From: DATKYQ01 sp035528415
GTDB taxonomy: Bacteria; Myxococcota; B64-G9
Direction of reading: 5' to 3'
Assembly: GCA_035528415.1 (NCBI GenBank)
Contig: DATKYQ010000035.1
Span: 57,162 to 121,161 of the forward strand
DNA length: 64,000 bases
Both the position numbers and the translations under genes were made by a program. Positions within the stretch are counted from its first letter, which is position 1. Each line of letters begins with the position of its first letter. Below the pieces are notes generated by a model. The model worked only from the letters and a program-made list of their open reading frames with translations, did not search any database and was not told the origin of the DNA. Below, piece after piece: positions 1 through 8,977 of this stretch.

Positions 1-35
1 GATAAGTTCATTTAGTTAACAACGTCCCCTATTCC

Positions 36-2171
36 TCAGTAAGAACGGTAGCGCACCATTTGCCGATCGAAGCTTTCGTCGAAGGAGATCGAGGCGTCGA
101 TTAGCCTGTGCGCGGAGTCGAAGCTGGGCCTTAGCTTGGGCATCACGAAGGCATGCCTGCGCCGCAGGCCGGATTTGGCGGCTCTTTGGGTCCATTCTTC
201 TATATGCTTCCACTGGGGCGGGCCGGCGTAGGCGGCTAGCAGGCGCAGGGCAATTTGGCGGTTGCCGGTGGCCAGTATGCGTTCGCATCTTACCAGTAAC
301 TTTGCCAACTCTTTTCTGAGCTTTTGCCAGTCTTCCACCACCGGGTAGGTCTTGCCGTCCTTTTGCGCGAAACTTATCACTTTCGCTTTTTCAACCAGGT
401 AACGGGCTACAATCCTGCGCGCCAGCAGCCTGGCGTCATGGATTTCGCGGTCGCGAATCAGCGCCGCATCCAGCGTCAGGGCGGCGGCGTTGAAGTCGTA
501 GGCGGCCCTGACTTGCTTGTCGCCGGCCAACAGTCCCAGCTCCACCAGTTTGAGATCGGCTAGCAACCACAACGAAACCAGTTCGGCCCTGAGTTCATTG
601 ATCGTCTGGTAGCTCGCCGCCAGTTTCTTGCGCGCCCGCCTGTCTGTCTTGCCGATCCACTTGCCGACTGATTCTCTCAGCGCGGCCTGCGTGAAAGCAG
701 TGTCCGAAAGTCCCGCGATGACTTCACCCTGCGCGGCCGGAGGCACGAACTCACGGGCCAGTCTTGTAAAGACCGCCTGGCGCTCGGCCTCGATCACGTT
801 AGTGAACAAGAGCACCTTGATACGCTCGCCGTCCGGAATCGACATGACATCGCAGGCGTGCGACGCCAGCGGCGCCGCCCTTCCCACAAGCGCTATCAGA
901 TCTACCGCCTCGGCCGCGGGCGTGTTCGTCCAGTGCCTGGCAAAAGCAGGATCCCAAGGCATGACGTCCTCGAAATGCTGGATCTGGCGCGTCAGTGAAG
1001 CCAGTCGCGAGCTGGCGGGCTTGTCCAGGCTTGCAACCAAGCCATAGTAGAGTCCCTTGACGCCGCGCGGATCCAGGCAGGTGTCGCCGAAGCCGAGATA
1101 GAACTCTACATCGAACGGGTTGGCGGCCAAGTTGCGCTGGGCGTGTTCGAAGGCCGACTCGTTGCCGGTGCGCAGGTATTCCACAAGGTCTGTGAGAATC
1201 ATACGCTGCGGGCGCCGGGCGCAGGTCATGGCGTCTTGCAGTCGCAGGATTACTCTGCCGAGCTCCTGCCAATACCTGCCTTTCGCAATCTTTCGTGTCT
1301 TGTCCCCGGACCGGTAGATCTCTTCCAGCGGGCGGCCATCGATACGAACCAGCCTCGAGTTGCGGGGATAGGCCTCCTTGAAATTAGCCACATCGCGCAT
1401 ACCGATTCCGCGGTAGAGGTTCAGGTGAGAGGCCCGCAGAATGTCCCGGCCCTGGTGCGGACACGGATCGGCAAGCAGCCCCTGATAGCCGGGATCGAAA
1501 ATCAGCCTTTTCAACCTGGATAACTTATCTTCCAGCAACTCGTCCTTGGCGAGGCCCAACTCGGCACCCAAAGCGTTTGCGGCCCGGGACGCCTCTTGCA
1601 ATTCGGCGTATGAAAACCCGGGTATGATCTTCATCTGAGAGATTGAATCGTAGAGTCCCCCGTTGATCCACAAAAGATTCAGGTAGCGCACCATGGCCGC
1701 GTTCAGGTTTGGATCGCTTCCAGTGTTTTGCTCGTTGATCGACTCGATCAGCTGGCGAATCTCGAGGTTGTTCGGGTGCAACTGGTCGAAGACGATGTCT
1801 CGGCCGGCCAGCACCGCCCGGGATAGATGATAGGTCAACTTGCGCTGGCGGCAGTCCTGGCCGCTTACCGAATCGGCATACAGGCGAATAAAACTGACGC
1901 CGCGCGTGAATCCCGCTTCGTAGTCTTCGGCCTTGCGCACTGGCTGCATGACAGGCTCTGATTCATCTTCGTAGTTATCGATATCCTTGCCTGTCGGAGG
2001 AACTGCCTGCTTTTTCGTAGCCTGGCCGATGGACTTATTCCCGGACGAACCATCGAGTTGTCCCTCCTTGGCACCGGCGCCCGGTCCGCGGTTACAACCA
2101 CAGACAAAGACAAAAACTTGACTACATAGTACTACATGTAGGATAATAGACCACATACGGGAGGTTGCCAT
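36..2171 (-). CDS. Lipoprotein related to dipeptidyl peptidase III (M49) with degraded zinc site
   Basis: The 711-aa product starts with a lipoprotein signal whose lipobox ends at a Cys about 26 residues in, so it is probably membrane-anchored and exported. The body matches the M49 (DPP III) family: an inner 'DPRGVKG' segment followed by 'FEDVMPWD', then 'NELRAE' (residues 525-530) where the family has EE(C/A)RA(E/D), followed by 'LKLVELGLL'. The zinc motif HExxGH is replaced by R-E-S-V-G-K (499-504): both zinc histidines are lost, while the third ligand (Glu526) and Glu500 remain. It is therefore probably not an active metallopeptidase. The start at 2171 lies in a CCATGG palindrome shared with a divergent gene; an ATG at 2156 is the alternative. 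No good ribosome site is seen. Family assignment is fairly sure; function is unknown. Confidence 0.75.
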   Translation of the reverse strand: MATSRMWSIILHVVLCSQVFVFVCGCNRGPGAGAKEGQLDGSSGNKSIGQATKKQAVPPTGKDIDNYEDESEPVMQPVRKAEDYEAGFTRGVSFIRLYADSVSGQDCRQRKLTYHLSRAVLAGRDIVFDQLHPNNLEIRQLIESINEQNTGSDPNLNAAMVRYLNLLWINGGLYDSISQMKIIPGFSYAELQEASRAANALGAELGLAKDELLEDKLSRLKRLIFDPGYQGLLADPCPHQGRDILRASHLNLYRGIGMRDVANFKEAYPRNSRLVRIDGRPLEEIYRSGDKTRKIAKGRYWQELGRVILRLQDAMTCARRPQRMILTDLVEYLRTGNESAFEHAQRNLAANPFDVEFYLGFGDTCLDPRGVKGLYYGLVASLDKPASSRLASLTRQIQHFEDVMPWDPAFARHWTNTPAAEAVDLIALVGRAAPLASHACDVMSIPDGERIKVLLFTNVIEAERQAVFTRLAREFVPPAAQGEVIAGLSDTAFTQAALRESVGKWIGKTDRRARKKLAASYQTINELRAELVSLWLLADLKLVELGLLAGDKQVRAAYDFNAAALTLDAALIRDREIHDARLLARRIVARYLVEKAKVISFAQKDGKTYPVVEDWQKLRKELAKLLVRCERILATGNRQIALRLLAAYAGPPQWKHIEEWTQRAAKSGLRRRHAFVMPKLRPSFDSAHRLIDASISFDESFDRQMVRYRSY
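2118..2147 (+). promoter_or_regulatory. Sigma70-type promoter for the small secreted protein
   Basis: TTGACT at 2118-2123, an 18-nt spacer and GATAAT at 2142-2147. It lies 22 nt upstream of the ATG at 2170, with a GGGAGG ribosome site at 2159-2164 between. It sits inside the signal-peptide codons of the gene on the other strand. Confidence 0.6.
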
Positions 2172-2547
2172 GGATAAACCGTTTGTGAGCCGTACAAAGA
2201 GGAGTTTATTTCTATGTATGCTACTGTTATCATTGTCATTTCCAATTGCCACGGCCCGCGCCGGCAACACGCCTGTGACAGTATCGGACCTAGACGAAAT
2301 CATCCGTGATCTCCCCAGGCGCCTTGTTGTCGATCGCATCTCGCCTCTGGTCGCCCGGTTGAAGGTGCTGAATGCCTGCCAAACTATTAATCCTGAACGC
2401 GCCGCTCTCTCCCAGGCTGTCGCATTGATCAAGCTCATGCGCACTATCAGACTATCGACCGCCCCAATCCAGCCCGTCGTCTCCTTGCCGCTTGTCGCTT
2501 ACATTACTGACAACAAAGCGTTGAGTGGCTGTCGTTCAGATAAGTAA
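2170..2547 (+). CDS. Small secreted protein of unknown function
   Basis: This 125-aa protein has a clear Sec signal: a basic start, a Leu-rich core, and an 'ATARA' cleavage region near residue 31. The mature part is about 95 residues with two Cys and no family I recognise. A GGGAGG ribosome site 5 nt before the ATG and a good -35/-10 pair support it as a real gene. Its ATG and the start of the opposite-strand lipoprotein share the palindrome CCATGG, and its 3' end overlaps the convergent ASH lipoprotein by 44 bp. Both neighbours are on the other strand, so it is transcribed alone. Confidence 0.65.
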   Translation: MDKPFVSRTKRSLFLCMLLLSLSFPIATARAGNTPVTVSDLDEIIRDLPRRLVVDRISPLVARLKVLNACQTINPERAALSQAVALIKLMRTIRLSTAPIQPVVSLPLVAYITDNKALSGCRSDK

Positions 2548-4354
2548 CCGTGTGATTGTCGGGATCTACCCAGTTAATATATCCCACCTGCCAGGTGTCG
2601 CAATCTTCTGTCAGCAGGCTTTCGAATTCTGCGCTGGGTGTGATATCGCCCTTGAAGAAGATTCGCACCGTCGCTGTCGTGTTGCCTGTGTACTCGAAGT
2701 AGTTCACCATGATCCGGTAGATTCCAACCGCGGGGTGGTTCAGGTTGATGTTCTCGGCGCGGCAGCTATGAGTACAGTCTATTGCCAGCAGCGGGTCGTC
2801 GCTCTCGTCTCCGAGCACGCCCCAGTCGGGGTTGCGGCTGTCCCAGAAGCAGTCGCCGCCTGAACAACGGCGCCAGAAGCAGGCCGGAGGATTTGGCCCG
2901 CCGTCGTCATCGTCGAAGCATTCCTGTCCTTCCAGACAACCCGCAACCAGAGGATCGCAGTTGGGGGTGCGGCAGACGCTGCCCGAACCGATGTCCACGC
3001 AGGCGAAACGATCCCAGTTGGGATCTGCCTGGTTGGGATTGAAGCGGCACTCGCGTGTAGCTTCGCAGTAGTCGCCGGCCGGGGCCAGCAGGTGGAGATC
3101 CAGGTCGGGCCCAAGGTTTTCCCAAATCAACTCGATGCGAATGTCCTCGCGCGGGTAGGCCAGGAAGTTGATGCACTGACAATCGAACGCGTCTTGGGGC
3201 TTGGCGTTGGCCTCGGCGCATGAACAGGGCGTCTCGGCGTCGTAGCTGCTCTGGTTGCCCTGCGGGTCTGAAGCCTTAGCGCAGATGGTGTACTCTCCGT
3301 ACATATCGGGCTTGAAACTGGCGGTGTACTTGTCCGTCGCGGCTATCGGGTTACGCTGGCTGCCCAGCGGCCTTTTCTCGACTTTCCAGGATACGTTGGA
3401 AGGCTGCAGGAATTCTCCCTCGGGATCGATCAGCGTGGCTTCGAACGTAGCCGTGTCCGAAGTGGCTATGGCGCAGGGATCGGCGAGCGGGGTGCCGTCC
3501 AACTTGGTTGTCTCCAAGATACGCAGGGCCAGGATGGGCGGTAAGTTGTCATCGACGCAGCCCGAGAGCGGGACCTCGAGCGGATCGTCGTCTGGATCGT
3601 TCGAGTGAATCAGCAGGCTATCCTCGTCCGGCAAGGCTTGGTGCGTTTGGGGGTCCAGACGCACCGTATCCGGCGAATAGAGCACCTGCATGATCTTCGC
3701 CTCGCCGGAGCCGAGTTGCATGTCGCTGGCCATCCACAGAAACGGAGAGGAGGGATCGCCGGAAGCCAACTCGATCTGGTCGGCCACGACCAGAAGATCG
3801 GACTCTCCCGTGTTCTTGACGGTCATTACCAGTGATGACGAGGAATGCAGGCCCACACCACCAAAGTCGAGGCGGGCGGGTTCAACTTCAATGTTGGGCA
3901 CCGCACAGATTCCCTGCAACGGAATCCTGAGACTTGCGTTGTCCGTGTCGTCGGATGAAATAACCACTTCCGCCTGGTAAGCTCCGAGTTCGGACGAAGA
4001 AAAAGAAATTACCAGATCTTTGGACGAAGCCTGCTGAACACCGGCTTGAGCGATCCCGTCCGGAAATTCTGCAGTTGCAAAGCTGTTGCCATCCCAGGTC
4101 TCGAGTTGGAAGACTGCGTCGCCCTCTATGCCGATGCTCTCGATCTTCAAAGGCGCACTGCCGACGTTGATGACTTTTAAAATTTGAGTGTCGGCCTCTC
4201 CGACATTGAGCGTGCGGAAAGACACGCTCTCGGGCGACACGGCAATATGAGGTTTTCCCTGGTTGAGCCGGTGATCGTCGCAGCCCGAGGCTGACAGGAC
4301 AATAGCACAGGCAGCTACCAAGACCGTCCCGATCACTATGTATAGCCTGCGCAT
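2504..4354 (-). CDS. ASH/choice-of-anchor D lipoprotein with C-terminal adhesin-like region
   Basis: The 616-aa protein begins with a lipoprotein signal (lipobox 'SASGC', residues ~21-25). Two ASH-like (HYDIN-type Ig) domains follow, each with a 'FGxVxxG...L.v.N.G..pL.I' pattern, at about residues 30-130 and 135-265. Next is a PKD-like segment beginning 'PPILALRI', and then a Cys-rich C-terminal domain with a 'GPDLDLHLLAP' motif like the extracellular domains of myxobacterial surface proteins. It is probably a surface-exposed binding or structural protein. Start chosen at ATG 4354, where the signal peptide begins; GGGAG lies upstream. Confidence 0.75.
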   Translation of the reverse strand: MRRLYIVIGTVLVAACAIVLSASGCDDHRLNQGKPHIAVSPESVSFRTLNVGEADTQILKVINVGSAPLKIESIGIEGDAVFQLETWDGNSFATAEFPDGIAQAGVQQASSKDLVISFSSSELGAYQAEVVISSDDTDNASLRIPLQGICAVPNIEVEPARLDFGGVGLHSSSSLVMTVKNTGESDLLVVADQIELASGDPSSPFLWMASDMQLGSGEAKIMQVLYSPDTVRLDPQTHQALPDEDSLLIHSNDPDDDPLEVPLSGCVDDNLPPILALRILETTKLDGTPLADPCAIATSDTATFEATLIDPEGEFLQPSNVSWKVEKRPLGSQRNPIAATDKYTASFKPDMYGEYTICAKASDPQGNQSSYDAETPCSCAEANAKPQDAFDCQCINFLAYPREDIRIELIWENLGPDLDLHLLAPAGDYCEATRECRFNPNQADPNWDRFACVDIGSGSVCRTPNCDPLVAGCLEGQECFDDDDGGPNPPACFWRRCSGGDCFWDSRNPDWGVLGDESDDPLLAIDCTHSCRAENINLNHPAVGIYRIMVNYFEYTGNTTATVRIFFKGDITPSAEFESLLTEDCDTWQVGYINWVDPDNHTVTYLNDSHSTLCCQ

Positions 4355-4447
4355 CTTCGTGGTCACTCCCGTGAAAAAGCCCGACTCATACAAACTAACA
4401 AAAACTGGAAGCTCAAGCAAGGAACAGAGTTGGACGATTACATGATT

Positions 4448-4477
4448 TTGACACATGCAACGACAATGTGTTACACT
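4448..4477 (+). promoter_or_regulatory. Sigma70-type promoter for the RHH gene
   Basis: TTGACA at 4448-4453, an 18-nt spacer and TACACT at 4472-4477, in the divergent intergenic region upstream of the small RHH gene. The leader would be about 80 nt. Confidence 0.5.
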
Positions 4478-4562
4478 GCCTTACGTCTGAGTACATTCGA
4501 CCTCCGAGGAGGATGATTGGTTACCTGAAGGTCAATCCCATTTCAAAAAAGGAGCGATGGTC

Positions 4563-4817
4563 GTGGCGGACAGCAATGGAAAAAAAGGGGTTCAGGAATC
4601 GAGCGAGAAGGCTTCTGATAAACAGATCGAAAAGACTGCCGACAAAAGAAAGCAGAGCCTTTACTTCCCCGAGGAAATGCTGACGGATATCAAGCGTGAG
4701 GCGCTACGTCAAGACCGGTCTCTGTCGTGGATCGTCCAGCAGGCCTGGAGACTTGCCAGGGATGACATCAAGAAATTCCCCTCGATCAACTTAGATAGCG
4801 ACGAAGTCGACGAGTGA
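4563..4817 (+). CDS. Small ribbon-helix-helix-like protein (myxobacterial family)
   Basis: An ~84-aa protein with a charged N-terminus and a core starting 'KQSLYFPEEM', then 'EALRQDRSLSWIVQQAW'. This is a strand followed by two helices, as in MetJ/Arc-type DNA-binding proteins, and it fits a small family common in myxobacteria (I recall it as TIGR04563). It probably binds DNA as a dimer; the target is unknown. GGAG at 4551-4554 is 8 nt before GTG 4563, which I prefer; the in-frame ATG at 4557 is only 2 nt from that site. Confidence 0.7.
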   Translation: MADSNGKKGVQESSEKASDKQIEKTADKRKQSLYFPEEMLTDIKREALRQDRSLSWIVQQAWRLARDDIKKFPSINLDSDEVDE

Positions 4818-4848
4818 CAACCTCAGGCTGTTCCCGTCTGTACACTTA

Positions 4849-5352
4849 CTAGTGAGTCGCCGGAGACTTTTCCTGCTTCATTTCCGAATCCGAGAAAATG
4901 CTCAGTGCCTGCCCCAACTGTCCCGCTTGCTGAGGGCAGTTCTGTGAGAAGCTCATCATGGCGCCCATGCTTTCCGACATCATGGCCTTCGATTTATCGG
5001 TCATGATGTTCGTAAGCGCCTGCTTCTCCTCGTCGCTGAATTCCTTCTCCATCTTCTTGAGCTTGGCTAAAAGATCCCGTACCGATTTCTCGTTCTTAGT
5101 GACGTAGGCCTTGACCGACTTGATGGCAGTGTCGCAATTTTTCGAGTTCTCGCCGATGATCCCGAAAATGGATTTCACATGATTCAGCATTTGTTCGCCT
5201 AACTCGAGCGCCAACTTCATCTTTCCGGTAAGCGTTGCCGTCTTGACGGCCGCCTTCTGCGGCGCGGCCGGCTTGGCTTTCTCCTGGCCCCACAGCGGTG
5301 CGCCTACAAACAGGGTTGCTCCGGCAATCAATGCAATCAGTCGTAGCTTCAT
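4849..5352 (-). CDS. Small exported helical protein of unknown function
   Basis: A 167-aa protein with a clear Sec signal ending at 'GAPLWGQ' near residue 23. After an Ala/Lys/Pro-rich linker the rest is predicted helical and charged, with a Met-rich stretch ('SMGAMMSF') near the C-terminus and two Cys. GGAGG lies 6 nt before the ATG. It follows the 5'-nucleotidase-C gene on the same strand after 62 bp and could be co-transcribed with it. No family recognised. Confidence 0.6.
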   Translation of the reverse strand: MKLRLIALIAGATLFVGAPLWGQEKAKPAAPQKAAVKTATLTGKMKLALELGEQMLNHVKSIFGIIGENSKNCDTAIKSVKAYVTKNEKSVRDLLAKLKKMEKEFSDEEKQALTNIMTDKSKAMMSESMGAMMSFSQNCPQQAGQLGQALSIFSDSEMKQEKSPATH

Positions 5353-5414
5353 GTCTGCCTCCAAGTGTGCGCGACTGTCGGACCGGCGCGCGGGTGAATG
5401 GTTGGAAAGATCTT

Positions 5415-6296
5415 CTAGTCTCCGCATACTTCTTTGCAATTCGAAAACACAAGGCGGCCTTCAATCTGTGGGTAATCCGCCCCGTGCTGAACCGCCAGCC
5501 ATGACCTGACCGTCTCCGTCAGCGGCACGTGCGTCTCGAAATTTTCAATGATGCCGGCCCCGTGAAACGACACGAAGCCGTCGTTGGGCACATCGAGGTC
5601 GCTCGTTCCCATAAGGTATTCCAGTGTGGCCACATAGTATGTGCCATCCGGCACGAAGCAGGGATCTCCTCCCCCTACGCAGACACTGGTGACGCGATTG
5701 CCGGGATTGGTAATTACCTTTCCCTCGCTATCGAGAGCCTGTGCGTCGCCCGTGCAATCAACGGCTACCTCGATCTTGCCTTCTCCTGCCACCTGTAAGA
5801 AATGCCCTACTTCAGAATCGTCGCCCGGCAAATCGAGGCTGCTCATACCCCATTCTAGAATTTGTTTGAGTTGGTCTCCGGTCATCTTGATGACGACGAT
5901 GGTATTCTCGAACGGCAACAACTGGAAAATGTCTTGATCCGTAACCGGACCGCGAGGGATCGACTCACGTTTTTCGTCGCCCTGCCCGCATACCACTCTC
6001 TCGCGGATCGCACCGGCGTTAATTACTGCGACGTTGGGTGAAACGTTCCTGGGCACTCCCGTTGCGTCGACATCTTTCAGACCGTAAGCGTAGTTCAACA
6101 TGGCATCGGCGATGAAGCTGCCCACGGGCGCCTCGCACTGGCGTACAAACCCCCTCCTGACATCCAACTCGACGTTGACCTGTCCCCATACTTCGGGATT
6201 GGCCACAGGACATGAATCGTTGTACACCGCGCAGGCCAGGCTTGACGACCAGACGATCACCAAGGCCAGAAGCGCCATTCTCAGATCTCGGTTCAT
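5415..6296 (-). CDS. Stand-alone 5'-nucleotidase C-terminal domain protein, exported
   Basis: A 293-aa protein with a signal peptide followed by a single domain like the C-terminal substrate-binding domain of UshA/5'-nucleotidases: 'VGSFIADAML', 'AVINAGAIRE', 'QLLPFENTIVV', 'QILEWGM', and 'DGTYYVATLEYLM'. The N-terminal metallophosphatase domain that carries the catalytic metals is absent, so it may bind rather than cleave nucleotides. GGGAG 7 nt upstream supports ATG 6296. An earlier ATG at 6314 overlaps the TonB-receptor stop as ATGA, so the two genes are probably translationally coupled. Confidence 0.75.
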   Translation of the reverse strand: MNRDLRMALLALVIVWSSSLACAVYNDSCPVANPEVWGQVNVELDVRRGFVRQCEAPVGSFIADAMLNYAYGLKDVDATGVPRNVSPNVAVINAGAIRERVVCGQGDEKRESIPRGPVTDQDIFQLLPFENTIVVIKMTGDQLKQILEWGMSSLDLPGDDSEVGHFLQVAGEGKIEVAVDCTGDAQALDSEGKVITNPGNRVTSVCVGGGDPCFVPDGTYYVATLEYLMGTSDLDVPNDGFVSFHGAGIIENFETHVPLTETVRSWLAVQHGADYPQIEGRLVFSNCKEVCGD

Positions 6297-6310
6297 CTCG
6301 CAGCTCCCGC

Positions 6311-8854
6311 TCATGGCCGCCAGGCCAGCCCGATCAAGAAAGTGAAGGGCGCTCGCGGAATTAGGCCCGGAAGTCGATCGGGGCGCGGCGACGGATCACG
6401 CATGTCCTGATCGAAAATGTTATAGGCGAACGCGAAAATGGCGAAATGGTCGAACAAGACAGGTTCGGTGGTGAGGCCCAGGCGCACGACAACATATGAC
6501 GGAATCTGAAACGCGCGCAGCATCTCGAGGGGCCTGCGTACGTTGTTGCGGCGCTCGGAACCGTAACGGACACCGATGTGGGCGTTCAGCCAGCTTAGCA
6601 CGCTTAGGTCGAGCCCCAGGTTCAGTCTCATCTGGGGAACGTCGGTGATGTAGCTGCCCTGCTGCTGGCCGGCGGAGGTTGCTTCGGCCCGGAACCAGGA
6701 GCTGTTTACGAACAACCGGTTGCGCTTGCCGAAACGAGCCGTCCCTTCCACCTCGGTGCCCAAGATCTTCAAGGATTCATTGTTCTCGTACCTGGGTACG
6801 CTCTCGCCGGTATCGAGAGCGACGATCCCATCCTTCATCCAGCTCATGAAGAAGTTGGCTTGCAAATCGAACTGAACCGGATCGGTTCTTACTCGGCCTT
6901 CAATGCCGAATTCCCAGGTGTGCGAGGTGACGGGACCGAGGGAAGCATTTCCCGCCGAGCCCCGGAGCGGATCGAAGGTGTCGTCCTCATACAACTCCCT
7001 GAATGTGGGGGCACGAAAGGCCATGGTGTAGAGAGTCCTGAACCACAGCCCGGCCAGCGGACTGTATACCAGGGCGATCCGGGGGTTGTAGGCGAGCCCG
7101 AAGTCCGTCGAGTAATCAAGCCTGAATCCCGCCAGCAGGTCGAGCCCTTCGACCAGCAGATCTTCCCAATGGTCCTGGACAAATGCGCCAAAATCCATTC
7201 TGTTCTCGCCCGCCGGGCGGCCCTGCATACTGCCGCAGGGAAGCATGTAGCCCTGTATCTGCAGGTCGTCAGCCGAGCAACCGACGCCACCCGGATCTCT
7301 TGAAAGATCGAATGAATCAAGCAGCAGGTATTCGAACTGCAGGCCTCCACTGAGATTGTTCGTCTTGATCAACCTCCAGTTCGTGGAGACTTCCGTGCCG
7401 ACGGTGTATTCGTGATAGGCAAGCCCTTCAGTCAACCCGTCAGTCAGAGAAATACCGTCGCCGGTCTGGTAATGACTGCTATTGTCACCGCTGATCACTT
7501 TAAAGGCATTGTCGACCATGCGGGTGTCGAAATATGCCCGGACGTTGAGCAGCAGGTTGTCGAGAATCGGCAGGCGATAGGCGATGTCCGTGGTGATCAG
7601 ATGTAAATCGAGCTGCGAGCCCCTGTCGAGCGAGTCGAACTTGCCCACGAATGCTCCCCGGGACTGAAACAAATAATGGGCCTGCAGTGAAAGCTCACCG
7701 CCGGCTAGCTTTTTCAAGCCGCACTGGAACTGGGCATGAAGCTGCAGGCGACTGTCGTCCAGCGGGCCCGGAGCGTTGGACACCTGGCCCTTGGAATTGT
7801 CACCCACGGCGCCAGTTAAAACATCCGATACAATGGTCTTTTTCTGTCCCTGCGTGAACCAGAACTGAACCTGCCCGCCGATGCGAAAGGAATCGCTCTC
7901 ACGCCCACCTCCGCCGGACACACGGACCGAGTTATTGTAACCGTAGGCCGCACCGGCGTGGACACCCGGAGCCCGCCTGGTAATGACATTGATCACGCCC
8001 ATCAGAGCCCCGGCGCCGTACAGGGCGCTTGCCGATCCCCTGATGAGTTCGACTCTCTCTATGGCCTCCGCCGGGAATTCCAAAAGCGCTCCACCGTTAT
8101 ACATGTCGTTCAGCCGGTGGCCGTCCAACAACACCAGCAGGCCAGGATCAGACTGCACTCCCCTGACCGCCAATTGGTACTCGCCGGACACCTTCCGCGA
8201 TACTGTCATGCCCGGCAGCATGTCCAGCACCTCCTCGAGCAGTCGCGCCCCCGAACTCTCGATCTGCTTACGGGTCACCACCGATACAATGGCCGGACTG
8301 CTTGTGACATCCAGTGGCAATCCGGTTGCAAGCGTCGTTTTCAGAACGGCGAAAGTTGTAGCGGATGACTGGCAGCCCTCCTGGCCGACAAGGTTCTTTT
8401 TGGGCGCCTTTTCCCCTTGCTTCTTTTCTGCCTTCTTGACGACAGGTTCTTTCCCAGTGGCCTCTTCCCTGGTAACAACCTTGACGCTCTGGGGTTGCTG
8501 TTCGGAGGCGAAGATAATGTGCCGGTTGCCCTCGAAGTCGACGGCGTAGCAATAGTACTCGATTGCCGGAGTCTTGATTTGCTTAGCGGGGATGACGCCC
8601 TCGTAGCGGTCGCCGCCGACCAGCCGCAACTCGCGGACCTGGTAGTCCGGTTGACTGGGACTACGGTAGACGAGAGCGGCAATGCTGACCTGGTCGGCCC
8701 CGATGATGTTGCCGCTAATCTTGAAATCAACGCCGGCCAGAATCCTGGCCGGGGGCGTGTGCAGAAGAGTAACATTGAACATCTGGGCGCTTGCCGGAGA
8801 AACCAGCGCCAATATCCAGATAATCGTGAGCGATCCGCGGATCCCGTGACCCAT
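6311..8854 (-). CDS. TonB-dependent outer-membrane receptor
   Basis: An 847-aa protein with a signal peptide ('ALVSPASAQ'). An Ig-like N-terminal extension of about 110 residues and an acidic/lysine-rich linker precede the plug. The plug has 'IVSVVTRKQIESSGARLLEE', 'AVRGVQSD', 'LVLLDGHRLND' and 'VELIRGSASALYGAGALMGV', followed by a long beta-barrel. It imports a substrate across the outer membrane using TonB energy. The linked gene for a nucleotidase-type domain suggests a nucleotide-related or phosphorylated ligand, which is inference only. TGGAGG 5 nt before the ATG fixes the start. Confidence 0.88.
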   Translation of the reverse strand: MGHGIRGSLTIIWILALVSPASAQMFNVTLLHTPPARILAGVDFKISGNIIGADQVSIAALVYRSPSQPDYQVRELRLVGGDRYEGVIPAKQIKTPAIEYYCYAVDFEGNRHIIFASEQQPQSVKVVTREEATGKEPVVKKAEKKQGEKAPKKNLVGQEGCQSSATTFAVLKTTLATGLPLDVTSSPAIVSVVTRKQIESSGARLLEEVLDMLPGMTVSRKVSGEYQLAVRGVQSDPGLLVLLDGHRLNDMYNGGALLEFPAEAIERVELIRGSASALYGAGALMGVINVITRRAPGVHAGAAYGYNNSVRVSGGGGRESDSFRIGGQVQFWFTQGQKKTIVSDVLTGAVGDNSKGQVSNAPGPLDDSRLQLHAQFQCGLKKLAGGELSLQAHYLFQSRGAFVGKFDSLDRGSQLDLHLITTDIAYRLPILDNLLLNVRAYFDTRMVDNAFKVISGDNSSHYQTGDGISLTDGLTEGLAYHEYTVGTEVSTNWRLIKTNNLSGGLQFEYLLLDSFDLSRDPGGVGCSADDLQIQGYMLPCGSMQGRPAGENRMDFGAFVQDHWEDLLVEGLDLLAGFRLDYSTDFGLAYNPRIALVYSPLAGLWFRTLYTMAFRAPTFRELYEDDTFDPLRGSAGNASLGPVTSHTWEFGIEGRVRTDPVQFDLQANFFMSWMKDGIVALDTGESVPRYENNESLKILGTEVEGTARFGKRNRLFVNSSWFRAEATSAGQQQGSYITDVPQMRLNLGLDLSVLSWLNAHIGVRYGSERRNNVRRPLEMLRAFQIPSYVVVRLGLTTEPVLFDHFAIFAFAYNIFDQDMRDPSPRPDRLPGLIPRAPFTFLIGLAWRP

Positions 8855-8939
8855 CAGCACCTCCAGTTGCCCTGGGAATATCCGCTTTCCATCGGGCACA
8901 TGTCAAGGAATGGAGTCCCAAGGATCGAAACCTCATGGA

Positions 8940-8969
8940 TTGACACGCCGTCTGCGGCGGTGCTAGCTT
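8940..8969 (+). promoter_or_regulatory. Promoter of prkA, apparently giving a leaderless mRNA
   Basis: TTGACA at 8940-8945, an 18-nt spacer and an extended -10 TGC-TAGCTT (8961-8969). The prkA ATG at 8978 is only 8 nt further on, with no purine-rich ribosome site before it. Confidence 0.5.
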
Positions 8970-8977
8970 CGCTGGAC

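Noticed and set aside
2172..2444. Extension of the M49 lipoprotein frame to an upstream ATG at 2444
   Set aside because: It would place 91 residues of low-quality sequence before a clear lipoprotein signal and would lie wholly antisense to the secreted-protein gene.
8417..8977. Upstream extension of prkA into the TonB receptor region
   Set aside because: It would be antisense to the receptor signal region; a promoter and a better ATG lie at 8940-8980.
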